Part shown: piece after piece, positions 1 through 5,942 of the stretch
How positions within the stretch are numbered: the first letter of the stretch is position 1
How the letters are laid out: each line of letters opens with the position of its first letter
Source: Actinomycetota bacterium
Lineage (GTDB): Bacteria > Actinomycetota > Actinomycetes > Streptosporangiales > Streptosporangiaceae
Direction of reading: 5' to 3'
Assembly: GCA_003168295.1 (NCBI GenBank)
Contig: PMST01000419.1
Coordinates: 4,137-10,806 of the forward strand
DNA: 6,670 bases
Notes under the pieces: model-generated
The model's database searches: none
Told to the model about the DNA's origin: nothing
The model's input: only the letters and a program-made list of their open reading frames with translations
Made by a program: the position numbers and the translations under genes

Positions 1-80
1 GTGGCAGCGAACCCAACAGCAAGCGTGACAGCAAACGCGACGGCACCGGCCAGCCGCGCGAGCAGGCTACTCGTTGACAA
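1..80 (-). CDS. Possible 5' end of a divergent gene with signal peptide (partial)
   Basis: Reading leftward from a TTG codon at 80-78, the minus strand is open to the window edge for 26 codons. The encoded start has a short polar stretch with one arginine (STSSLLAR), then a 17-residue hydrophobic run, LAGAVAFAVTLAVGFAA. This is the layout of a signal peptide or an N-terminal membrane anchor. An in-frame TAG lies four codons upstream, so TTG is the only usual start available; a weak AGAG purine patch precedes it. No ATG or GTG supports it and only 80 bases are visible, so the mature protein cannot be identified. The opposite strand is also open from base 1 to a TAG at 91-93, encoding an Ala/Thr/Ser-rich tail ending RLLVDKQML. 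That could instead be the C-terminus of an upstream + strand gene. The hydrophobic pattern makes the minus-strand reading slightly more likely, but both are guesses. Confidence 0.3.
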   Translation of the reverse strand, partial: MSTSSLLARLAGAVAFAVTLAVGFAA

Positions 81-104
81 GCAGATGCTCTAGCGTCCTA
101 TTAT
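74..104 (+). promoter_or_regulatory. Sigma70-type promoter for the thiolase operon, probably leaderless
   Basis: A perfect -35 hexamer TTGACA (74-79) is followed after 19 bp by TATTAT (99-104), which matches the TATAAT consensus in five of six positions. The spacer is slightly longer than the ideal 17. Six bases separate the -10 from the ATG at 111, so the expected transcription start coincides with the A of the start codon. No Shine-Dalgarno sequence precedes the ATG. A leaderless mRNA is therefore the simplest reading, a common arrangement in actinobacteria. The promoter overlaps both TCTAGC repeats described separately. The minus strand of the same patch reads GATAAT (105-100), a possible -10 for a divergent transcript, but no good -35 goes with it. 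Confidence 0.6.
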
Positions 105-109
105 CTAGC
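88..109 (-). promoter_or_regulatory. Paired CTAG element (copy 1), candidate operator
   Basis: TCTAGC occurs twice, at 89-94 and 104-109, exactly 15 bp apart start to start. Read on the minus strand the element is GCTAGATA-N7-GCTAGAG. It matches the element at 5949-5970 in 15 of 22 positions, including both CTAGA cores at identical spacing. The first copy of the repeat lies between -35 and -10 and the second between -10 and the start codon, a position where a bound protein would block RNA polymerase. The protein that binds it is unknown. A repressor function is inferred from location and duplication only. Confidence 0.45.
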
Positions 110-110
110 C

Positions 111-1280
111 ATGGAGAAATCTGTGGTGGTGGTCAGTGCCGCGCGCACCACGGTCGGCCGCCGGAACGGAGCCTGGTCCGCGGTCCATCCGGCCCGGCTG
201 CTCGGCGCCGCGCAACGCGCCGTCCTGGACCGGGCCGGGCCCCAGGGGATGGATCCGGCCATGGTCGGCCAGGTGATCGGCGGGACCGTCACCGAGGTGG
301 GGGAGCAGTCGTTCAACCTGACCCGCACCGCCTGGCTGGCCGAGGGCCTGCCGCATGAGGTGCCGGCCACCACGGTCGACGCGCAGTGCGGTTCCTCGCA
401 GCAGGCGTTCACGCTGGCCGCCGCGCTGGTCGGCGCCGGCCTCACCGACATCGCGGTCGCCTGCGGGGTGGAGTCGATGACCAGGATCCCGATCGGCGCG
501 AACTACGGCAGGCAACTCGGCCTGGGCCGGCCGGTGCCCCGGGCCTACCAGCGGCACTACGAGTTCCTCAATCAGTTCCAGGCCGCCGAGCGGATCGCGC
601 AGCGCTACGGCATCGGCCGGGACCGCGCCGACGAGTTCGGGTACCAGTCCCAGCGGCGGGCGGCGGCGGCCTGGGCCGAGGGCCGTTTCGACGGCCAGGT
701 GATCAGCGGACCGGTGGAAACCGAGGACGGCGAGCCGGCGTCGCTGGCCAGGGACGAAGGCCTGCGGGAAACCAGCCTGGATAAGCTCGCCGAGCTCAAG
801 CCGGTGCTGCCGGACGGCATTCACACGGCCGGCACGAGCTCGCAGATCTCCGACGGGGCCAGCGCCGTCTTGCTGATGACCGAGGAACGCGCCGCCCACC
901 AGAACCTGGCACCGCTCGCCCGCGTGGTGGATTCGCTGCTGGTCGGCGTGGACCCGGTGATGATGCTGCTGGGCCCGCACGCGGCGGTGCCCGCACTGCT
1001 CGAGCGCAACGGCCGCGCGCTCGACGACATCGGCGTGATCGAGATCAACGAGGCCTTCGCCTCCGTCGTCTTGTCCTTCGCCGACGAGCTGAAGGCCGAC
1101 CCGGACACGATCAACCCGAACGGGGGCGCGATCGCGTTCGGGCACCCGCTGGGCGCCACCGGCTGCGTGCTGGTCACCAAGGCCGTGCCCGAACTGATCC
1201 GCACCGGGGCCAGGTACGCCCTGGTCACCATGTGCTGCGGCGGGGGCCTGGGCACGGCCACCCTGCTCGAACGGCTCTAG
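111..1280 (+). CDS. Thiolase, FadA5-like acetyl-CoA C-acyltransferase
   Basis: This 389-residue protein is a full-length thiolase, the enzyme that cleaves a 3-ketoacyl-CoA with CoA to release acetyl- or propionyl-CoA at the end of a beta-oxidation round. The start MEKSVVVVSAARTTVGRRNG is the usual thiolase N-terminus. The nucleophilic cysteine is Cys93 in AQCGSSQQA. The NEAF motif is at 313-316, the catalytic histidine is His345 in GHPLG, and the second cysteine is Cys375 in CCGGGLG. All catalytic residues are present. The QCGS-QQA form of the active-site loop, the GEQS stretch and the GIHTAGTSSQISDGA segment recall the FadA5 class, known in Mycobacterium for steroid side-chain degradation, rather than PhaA or housekeeping FadA. 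That subfamily assignment is from remembered sequence and is less certain than the thiolase call. ATG 111 has no Shine-Dalgarno sequence and fits a leaderless start. It is the first gene of the operon, with 57 bp before the next gene. Confidence 0.93.
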   Translation: MEKSVVVVSAARTTVGRRNGAWSAVHPARLLGAAQRAVLDRAGPQGMDPAMVGQVIGGTVTEVGEQSFNLTRTAWLAEGLPHEVPATTVDAQCGSSQQAFTLAAALVGAGLTDIAVACGVESMTRIPIGANYGRQLGLGRPVPRAYQRHYEFLNQFQAAERIAQRYGIGRDRADEFGYQSQRRAAAAWAEGRFDGQVISGPVETEDGEPASLARDEGLRETSLDKLAELKPVLPDGIHTAGTSSQISDGASAVLLMTEERAAHQNLAPLARVVDSLLVGVDPVMMLLGPHAAVPALLERNGRALDDIGVIEINEAFASVVLSFADELKADPDTINPNGGAIAFGHPLGATGCVLVTKAVPELIRTGARYALVTMCCGGGLGTATLLERL

Positions 1281-1337
1281 CCGCCGGACCCCCCCAAAAG
1301 CCCCCAAGCCCCGAAGACCCCGAAGGAGCATGACGCG
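1281..1337 (+). repeat. C-rich degenerate tandem repeat; G-quadruplex motif on minus strand
   Basis: The thiolase-SDR1 spacer contains four near-repeats of C-tract plus RAAG (1289-1300, 1301-1308, 1309-1316 and 1318-1325). The C-tracts are 7, 5, 4 and 4 long. On the minus strand these give four G-tracts of 4, 4, 5 and 7 separated by loops of 5, 3 and 5 bases, which satisfies the usual G-quadruplex pattern. The spacer holds only one T. The messenger here is C-rich and G-poor, hence probably unstructured. The last unit merges into the GAAGGAG ribosome binding site (1322-1328) of the next gene, nine bases before ATG 1338. A three-codon ATG frame at 1330-1341 overlaps that start as ATGA, but its ATG is one base from the SD, so it is probably not translated. 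Confidence 0.7.
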
Positions 1338-2096
1338 ATGAGCATCTCGATCGACCTGTCCGGCGACGTGGCGGTCGTCACCGGGGGAGGCAGCGGCATC
1401 GGCGAGGCCACCGCCAAGACCCTGGCCCGGGCCGGGGCCGCGGTCGCCGTCGCGGACCTGTCACCGGAGTCGGCACAGCGGGTCGCCAAGCAGATCGAGG
1501 CCGACGGCGGCCGCGCCCTGGCGGTGGTGCTCGACATCGCCGACCGGGCCTCGGTGGAGGCGGGCCTGGCCGCGGTCCGCAGCGAGCTCGGGCCCGTGAC
1601 GCACCTGGTGAACAACGCCGCCACCTGGGAGGTGAAGTCGTTCGCCGACCACACGGCGGCCGAGATCGACCGGATCGTCGGCATCACGCTGACCGGCGCG
1701 ATGACCGTCACCCAGGCGGCCCTGCCGGACATCATCGAACAGCGCGGCACGATCGTGGTGATCAGCTCGGACAGCGCCCGGATCGGCGAGCGGTACATGA
1801 GCGTGTACGCCGCGGCCAAAGCCGGCCTGCTCGGCTTCACCAAGAGCGTGGCCAGGGAAGTCGGCCGCAAGGGCGTCCGGGTCAACGCCATCGCGCCGGG
1901 GACGACGAACACGCCCGGCGGCTCCGGCTTCATCGAGCAGGCCGGCGGCGCGGAGAAGCTGGCCCGGGCCTACCCGCTCGGGCGCATCGGCGAGCCGCAG
2001 GACATCGCCAACGCGGCCCTGTTCCTGGTGTCCCCGCTCTCGTCGTGGATGACCGGGCAGGTCCTGTCGGTCAGCGGCGGCTTCACGATGGTCTAG
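1338..2096 (+). CDS. Short-chain dehydrogenase/reductase (FabG/BadH-like SDR)
   Basis: A 252-residue classical SDR, an NAD(P)(H)-dependent oxidoreductase with a Rossmann fold. The nucleotide-binding motif TGGGSGIG is at 15-22. Asp40, ending beta-2 (VAVAD), suggests preference for NAD(H). NNA is at 92-94. The catalytic serine is Ser144, thirteen residues before Tyr157 in YAAAK, with Lys161. The fourth member of the SDR tetrad, normally Asn in an N-L-x-G motif, aligns with Thr117 (ITLTG), an unusual replacement. The C-terminal Rossmann end (MTGQVLSVSGGFTMV) is complete. The likely role is oxidation of a hydroxyacyl-CoA or alicyclic alcohol, or the reverse reduction; the substrate cannot be read from the sequence. 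The start is set by a good SD, GAAGGAG at 1322-1328, and by the position of the first beta strand. Only two bases separate its stop from the next start, so the two SDRs are almost certainly translationally coupled. Confidence 0.9.
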   Translation: MSISIDLSGDVAVVTGGGSGIGEATAKTLARAGAAVAVADLSPESAQRVAKQIEADGGRALAVVLDIADRASVEAGLAAVRSELGPVTHLVNNAATWEVKSFADHTAAEIDRIVGITLTGAMTVTQAALPDIIEQRGTIVVISSDSARIGERYMSVYAAAKAGLLGFTKSVAREVGRKGVRVNAIAPGTTNTPGGSGFIEQAGGAEKLARAYPLGRIGEPQDIANAALFLVSPLSSWMTGQVLSVSGGFTMV

Positions 2097-2098
2097 GC

Positions 2099-3031
2099 AT
2101 GACCAGCCCGGACTTCGAAGCGGAACTGCGCTTCAACGGCGAGGTCGCTCTCGTCACCGGCGCGGGCCGGGGCATCGGCCGCGGCCACGCGCTCGAGCTC
2201 GCCCGCCGCGGCGCCCGGGTCGTCGTCAACGACGCCGGCGGGGCCGTGGACGGCGCCGCGGGCGGGCCGGGAGCACCGGCCCGGCAGGTAGCCGACGAGA
2301 TCAACGCGGCGGGCGGCACGGCGGTGGCCAATCACGACTCGGTCGCCACCCCGGCCGGCGGGGCGGCCATCGTGGCCCAGGCCCTGGAAACGTTCGGCCA
2401 GCTGGACATCGTCGTCAACAACGCCGGCATCCTGCGGGACAAGAGCTTCGGCCAGCTCACCCCCGAGCTGGTGGACTCCGTCCTGGACGTGCACCTGCGC
2501 GGTGCCTTCCACGTGCTGATCCCGGCGTGGCGGCACATGCGGCAGCGCGGTTACGGCCGGGTCGTCAACACCACCAGCGCCTCAGGGCTGTTCGGCAACT
2601 TCGGCCAGGCGAACTACGGCGCGGCCAAGGCCGGCCTGGTCGGGCTCACCCGGGTGCTGGCCGTAGAAGGCCGCAAGGCCGGCATCAACGTCAACGCCGT
2701 CGCCCCGGCCGCCGCCACCCGGATGAACGCGGACATGCTCGGCGACCGGGCCGCGCTGCTGTCGCCCGGCGCGATCGCCCCGGTCGTGGCCTTCCTCGCG
2801 CACCGCGCGTGCACCCTGTCCGGCCAGATCCTGTCGGCCGGAGGCGGCCACGTCTCCGCGGTCCTGCTGTCGGTGACCCGCGGCATCACCGATCCGAAGC
2901 TGACCGCGGAGACCGTGCGGGACCGGCTTGAGGACATATTCAGCGCCGCGGATGCCTTCGTCCCCCGGCACATCGGCGACGACCTCAGGCAGCTGCTGGC
3001 CGCGATCGAAACCGGGCCGGACCTGCCGTGA
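2099..3031 (+). CDS. SDR of 17beta-HSD4/Hsd4A type, probable (3R)-hydroxyacyl-CoA dehydrogenase
   Basis: A 310-residue SDR that resembles the dehydrogenase domain of peroxisomal multifunctional enzyme 2 (17beta-HSD type 4) and the stand-alone actinobacterial Hsd4A proteins, which oxidise 3-hydroxyacyl-CoA thioesters. Visible features are RFNGEVALVTGAGRGIGRGHA with the TGAGRGIG motif at 20-27, the VVVNDAGGAVDG stretch at 41-52, NNAG at 107-110, the family-typical VHLRGAFHV (His132 replaces the usual SDR Asn), and SASGLFGNFGQANYGAAK with Ser160, Tyr173 and Lys177. The C-terminus extends about 60 residues beyond a minimal SDR, as in this family. No MaoC hydratase domain is fused. The open frame extends upstream to 2045, but ATG 2099 fits the family N-terminus. 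It lies two bases after the SDR1 stop with no clear SD, so translation by reinitiation is likely. With the thiolase it could supply two consecutive beta-oxidation steps. Confidence 0.88.
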   Translation: MTSPDFEAELRFNGEVALVTGAGRGIGRGHALELARRGARVVVNDAGGAVDGAAGGPGAPARQVADEINAAGGTAVANHDSVATPAGGAAIVAQALETFGQLDIVVNNAGILRDKSFGQLTPELVDSVLDVHLRGAFHVLIPAWRHMRQRGYGRVVNTTSASGLFGNFGQANYGAAKAGLVGLTRVLAVEGRKAGINVNAVAPAAATRMNADMLGDRAALLSPGAIAPVVAFLAHRACTLSGQILSAGGGHVSAVLLSVTRGITDPKLTAETVRDRLEDIFSAADAFVPRHIGDDLRQLLAAIETGPDLP

Positions 3032-3061
3032 CCAAGGTCGTGTCGTGATCAAGGTCGGCAT
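3028..3061 (+). repeat. Near-perfect 13-bp direct repeat at the SDR2/LLM junction
   Basis: GTGACCAAGGTCG (3028-3040) and GTGATCAAGGTCG (3045-3057) differ at one base and start 17 bp apart. The first copy contains the stop of SDR2 (TGA 3029-3031) overlapping a GTG. That GTG opens a six-codon frame (VTKVVS) ending at TGA 3046-3048, which overlaps the GTG start of the LLM gene. The second copy holds this start and the first codons of the LLM protein. The pattern suggests a small tandem duplication of the start region. Confidence 0.6.
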
Positions 3062-3959
3062 CTCCGTGCACGACAGCCTGATGACCGGCGACCGGGCCCG
3101 GCGGCAGGCGCTGCTGAGCCAGATCGAGGCGGCCGGCCTGGATTATGTGTGCGTCGGCGATCACGTCAGTTTTCACGACGGCACCGGCTTTGACGGGCTC
3201 ACCGCCGCGACCGCCGCGCTGTCGGGCAGTGACCGGCTCCCGGTGCTGGTGGGCGTGTACCTGCTGGCGCTGCGCCATCCGCTGCTGACGGCACGCCAGC
3301 TCGCCTCGATCAGCCAGCTGGCCCCCGGACGCCTGGTGCTCGGCGCCGGGGCGGGCGGCGAGGACCGCAGCGAGGTCGCCAACAGCGGGGTCGATCCGGC
3401 CACCCGCGGCCGCCGCCTGGACGAGTGCCTGCACGTGCTGCGCGCGCTGGCCAGCGGTGAAGCCATCGACCACCAGGGCGAGTTCTTCGAGCTCAAATCC
3501 GCGCGGATCAAGCCGGCGCCGGACCCGCCGGTCCCGGTCGTCATCGGCGGGAAGGGGGAGGCGGCCGTGCGGCGGGCCGCCCGCTACGGCGACGGCTGGC
3601 TGGCGATCTTCTGCTCGGCCCGCCGCTTCGCCCAGACCAAGGAGCAGATCGCGGTGGCGGCCGCCGACGCCGGCCGGCCGGTCCCGCCCTGGTACGGCAT
3701 CAACGTATGGTGCGGGCTCGACGCCGACGCCGCGCGGGCCCGCAAGCTGCTGGCCGTGCAGCTCGAGAGCTTGTACCACCTGCCGTTCGGGAAATTCGAG
3801 CGGCTGGCGCCGGCCGGCACCCCCGCCCAGGTGGCCGAGGAGCTGGCGCCCTACGTTGCCGCGGGCGCCGACCAGATCACGCTGGTTCCCGCGGCCTGCT
3901 CACCCGAGGCCGGCGTGGAGCACGTCGCGTCCGTCCGCGCCCGGCTGGCCGGGATGTGA
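3045..3959 (+). CDS. Luciferase-like (LLM class) oxidoreductase, probably F420-dependent
   Basis: A 304-residue TIM-barrel protein of the bacterial luciferase-like superfamily, which uses F420 or reduced FMN. The barrel begins at once with IKVGISVHDSL, so GTG 3045 is preferred over ATG 3081, which would remove beta-1. The frame is also open upstream to 2928, but that part overlaps SDR2 and looks nothing like the family. Other signatures are EAAGLDYVCVGDHV (28-41, with Asp39-His40), LAPGRLVLGAGAGGEDR (92-108), the RGRRLDE helix (121-127), PVPVVIGGKGEAAVRRAARYGDGW (162-185) and the terminal GTPAQVAEELAPYVAAGAD segment. A relative (Rv3520c type) belongs to the mycobacterial steroid regulon, but many LLM proteins are unassigned, so the reaction here is open. 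SD-like AAGG (3035-3037 region) precedes the GTG by about seven bases, and two GTGA overlaps link it to SDR2. It is the last gene of the first block. Confidence 0.87.
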   Translation: MIKVGISVHDSLMTGDRARRQALLSQIEAAGLDYVCVGDHVSFHDGTGFDGLTAATAALSGSDRLPVLVGVYLLALRHPLLTARQLASISQLAPGRLVLGAGAGGEDRSEVANSGVDPATRGRRLDECLHVLRALASGEAIDHQGEFFELKSARIKPAPDPPVPVVIGGKGEAAVRRAARYGDGWLAIFCSARRFAQTKEQIAVAAADAGRPVPPWYGINVWCGLDADAARARKLLAVQLESLYHLPFGKFERLAPAGTPAQVAEELAPYVAAGADQITLVPAACSPEAGVEHVASVRARLAGM

Positions 3960-3998
3960 CCGGACAGGACGCGACGTCACCGCCTGGTCACGCGGGTC

Positions 3999-4046
3999 TG
4001 GAATACTCGGATGGCAGATTATCCAGTACCGGAGTTGTTATCCGGT
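3999..4046 (+). promoter_or_regulatory. Candidate promoter and inverted-repeat operator upstream of marR-type gene
   Basis: The 128-bp gap after the LLM gene holds an inverted repeat ACCGGA-N7-TCCGGT (4028-4046), six-base arms without mismatch, a size usual for MarR dimer sites. Upstream is TG-G-AATACT (TG at 3999-4000, hexamer 4002-4007), an extended -10-like sequence without a convincing -35. If used, transcription would begin near 4014 and the palindrome would lie just downstream of the start, where a bound repressor could block elongation. TTATCC also occurs twice (4019-4024 and 4038-4043). The palindrome is seen directly. Its use as the autoregulatory operator is inferred, and the promoter assignment is weak. 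No T-run terminator is visible in the gap. Confidence 0.4.
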
Positions 4047-4077
4047 CCCGGCGTCACCGGGCGCGGGCCGGCCAGCC

Positions 4078-4084
4078 AGGAGGT
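4078..4084 (+). promoter_or_regulatory. Strong ribosome binding site AGGAGGT
   Basis: AGGAGGT stands three bases before ATG 4088, counted from its last base, and its GGAGG core has slightly more room. It is the best Shine-Dalgarno match in the window and fixes the start of the MarR-type gene, whose open frame otherwise extends back to 3707. Confidence 0.75.
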
Positions 4085-4087
4085 CTC

Positions 4088-4588
4088 ATGCCGGCCAGGG
4101 AGCAGCCAGATTCGGTCGAGTGGATGCGGCAGCAATGGCTGGAGCACCATGCCCCCAAGGCCGAGCACTTCGCCGCGATGGCCTCGCTGCTGCGCACGAC
4201 GGTCGTCATGACCGAGGAACTCGACCGGGTCCTGAAGGAGTGCCAGCTCTCCCGGACCGGATACCTGATTCTCATCACCCTGCAGATGTCGCGCGAGGAA
4301 ACCAGGCCGCTCGGCCAGCTCAGCAAGGCGCTGCTGGTTCACCCCACCACGGTCACGATGGCCATCGACCAGCTGGAAAAGGCCGGCCTGGTGCGCCGGG
4401 TCCCGCATCCGTCTGATCGCCGGACCATCTTGGCCCAGCTGACCCCGGCAGGACATGAAATGACGGAACGGGCCACCCTTTCCCTGTCCGAGATAGGCTT
4501 CGGCCTCCACGGCATCTCCGCGACCACCGCCACCAGGGTCACCGCTGACCTGCGCAAGGTCCGCGAGGCCCTAGGCGATCCGGGCTGA
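4088..4588 (+). CDS. MarR-family transcriptional regulator
   Basis: A 166-residue protein with a MarR winged helix-turn-helix. Helical dimerisation segments flank a DNA-binding core at about 75-122: LGQLSKALLVHPTTVTMAIDQLEKAGL supplies the HTH, with recognition helix near 85-98, and VRRVPHPSDRRTILAQLTPAG forms the wing with the characteristic Asp110-Arg111-Arg112. Members are dimeric and usually repress nearby catabolic or export genes until a ligand, often an aromatic acid or a CoA thioester, binds. Its place between a CoA-ester catabolic operon and a transporter/ligase pair suggests that it controls one or both. BadR, a MarR repressor of alicyclic acid degradation that responds to a pathway CoA ester, is a relevant precedent. 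Its likely own operator is the palindrome at 4028-4046; this is not the same sequence as the paired CTAG elements. The gene is followed after 37 bp by the MFS gene and probably shares its transcript. Confidence 0.9.
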   Translation: MPAREQPDSVEWMRQQWLEHHAPKAEHFAAMASLLRTTVVMTEELDRVLKECQLSRTGYLILITLQMSREETRPLGQLSKALLVHPTTVTMAIDQLEKAGLVRRVPHPSDRRTILAQLTPAGHEMTERATLSLSEIGFGLHGISATTATRVTADLRKVREALGDPG

Positions 4589-4625
4589 CCGGCATTCCCA
4601 TCGATACCGCGGCGGCGGGGCGAAG

Positions 4626-5942
4626 GTGAGCGCTGATCCGGGGACGGTCCCCGGGCCTGGCGCGGCGGTGCTCCGTCTGCATCGCTGGAACGACCGCGCC
4701 GTGGTCGCGGTGGCCATCGCCGCGTTCGCCTCGGGGTTCGCCCAGTTCGGCGTGGTCGCCGCCCTCGGCGACGTGGCCCGGGGGTTCGGCCAGGTGAACC
4801 TGGGCGCGACCCTGGCCGACCAGGCCGGGTTGTCCGGCACCTCCCTGGGCATCGGGCTGGCCATCATGCGGCTGGCGTCACTGGGCGCCCTGCCCATCAC
4901 CGGCCTGGCCGACCGCTTCGGCCGCCGCAGGATGCTGCTCGTCACGGTCGGCCTGGGGCTGGCCATGACGGCGGCCGCCGCGGCCAGCCCCAGCTACTGG
5001 TGGTTCGTGGCCATCTTCGCCAGCGGGCGTCCCCTGCTCAGCGCCACGAATGCGCTGGCGCAGGTCACCGCGGCCGAGCAGACCGGCTCGGCCGACCGGG
5101 CCAAGGCGGTGGCGCTCATCGCCGCCGGGTACGGCACCGGCGCCGGGGTCGTCGCCATCGTGCACAGCCTGGCCGAACGCGCGATCGGGTTCCGCGGCGT
5201 CTTCGTCCTGGCGCTGATCCCGCTGGCTTTGCTGCCCCTGCTGTCGCGCTGGATCTCCGAACCCGACCGGTTCGCCGTGGCCGCGGCGGAAGGCGAGCAT
5301 CCGATGCCGGTGCTTGGCGCCGTGGCGCCCCGTTTCCGGCGGCGCCTGCTGGTGGTCGCGGTCCTGGCCTTCGCCGTCTCGGTGATCACGGGACCGGCTA
5401 ACAGCTTCGTCTTCCTGTTCGCGCAGAACTTCCTCCACCAGCGCGGCATCGTGACGGCCGCCATGGTCGTCGGCGCCGGCGCCGCCGGACTCGTCGGGCT
5501 CCTGGCCGGGCGGTGGCTGGCGGACCGGGTGGGCCGGCGCCTGACCGGGGCGCTGGCCATGGTGGCGGTGGCCCTGTTCGCCACCTTGACCTACACCGGC
5601 TCCGCCCCGGCCCTGGTGGCCGGCTACATCCTCGGCGTGTTCGCCGGGTCGGTCTTCGCCCCGGCCGCCGGGTCGCTGGTCAACGAGTTGTTCCCCACGT
5701 CCGTTCGGGCCTCGGTGGCGGGCTGGTCACTGGCGGCGGGCGTCCTGGGCGCGACCGCCGGCCTGGTCATCTTCGGCGCGGTCGCCGAGGTCGTGCACCG
5801 GTTCGCGGTGGCCGGGCTGGTCACCTTCTTGCCCGCGGCGCTGGTCATGGCGCTGTTCTGGCTGCTCCCCGAGACCCGGGGGGTGGAACCGGAGGATCTC
5901 TGGTCCGCATCTGTACCGACCCAGAAGTCCAGCGATAGATAG
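4626..5942 (+). CDS. MFS transporter, 12-TM, metabolite:H+ symporter-like
   Basis: A 438-residue integral membrane protein of the major facilitator superfamily with about twelve hydrophobic segments. The loop after TM2 carries motif A, GLADRFGRRR at 93-102, and a second copy lies in the other half, AGRWLADRVGRRL at 294-306. NELFPTSVRA (353-362) and the closing PETRG (415-419) resemble those of sugar-porter and aromatic-acid/metabolite:H+ symporters, which import organic acids. The central cytoplasmic loop (about 209-240) separates the two six-helix halves. The start is GTG 4626, preceded by a G-rich SD-like patch (4617-4620). The next in-frame ATG encodes Met81, inside the membrane region, so it can be excluded. 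A position between a regulator and an acyl-CoA ligase favours substrate uptake over drug export, but direction and substrate are inferred. The gene ends in polar residues (TQKSSDR) just before an AT-rich promoter island. Confidence 0.88.
   Translation: MSADPGTVPGPGAAVLRLHRWNDRAVVAVAIAAFASGFAQFGVVAALGDVARGFGQVNLGATLADQAGLSGTSLGIGLAIMRLASLGALPITGLADRFGRRRMLLVTVGLGLAMTAAAAASPSYWWFVAIFASGRPLLSATNALAQVTAAEQTGSADRAKAVALIAAGYGTGAGVVAIVHSLAERAIGFRGVFVLALIPLALLPLLSRWISEPDRFAVAAAEGEHPMPVLGAVAPRFRRRLLVVAVLAFAVSVITGPANSFVFLFAQNFLHQRGIVTAAMVVGAGAAGLVGLLAGRWLADRVGRRLTGALAMVAVALFATLTYTGSAPALVAGYILGVFAGSVFAPAAGSLVNELFPTSVRASVAGWSLAAGVLGATAGLVIFGAVAEVVHRFAVAGLVTFLPAALVMALFWLLPETRGVEPEDLWSASVPTQKSSDR

Noticed and set aside
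105..1331. 408-codon open frame on the minus strand opposite the thiolase
   Set aside because: It mirrors the high-GC3 thiolase frame, its composition is Arg/Gly/Ala/His/Pro-rich without recognisable domains, and the + strand has a complete catalytic thiolase.
1330..1341. Three-codon leader ORF (ATG ACG CGA TGA) overlapping the SDR1 start
   Set aside because: Its ATG is one base from the SD, too close for initiation; the ATGA overlap is probably chance.
2985..3779. 264-codon minus-strand frame opposite the LLM gene
   Set aside because: Shadow of the LLM coding frame; no motifs and no plausible ribosome binding site.
3970..3994. CGCG...CGCG inverted repeat and GTCAC repeated 11 bp apart after the LLM gene, considered as terminator or operator
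   Set aside because: The stem is only four pairs before mismatches, has no T-run, and the GTCAC repeats are short enough to be chance.
3457..4416. 319-codon + strand frame spanning the LLM end and the MarR start
   Set aside because: Its product is a low-complexity Arg/Pro/Ser run where it overlaps the LLM gene, with no family features; it is a frame shadow.
4878..5584. Minus-strand frames opposite the MFS gene
   Set aside because: They are charged, Gln/Arg/Gly-rich complements of transmembrane codons, with no domain content.
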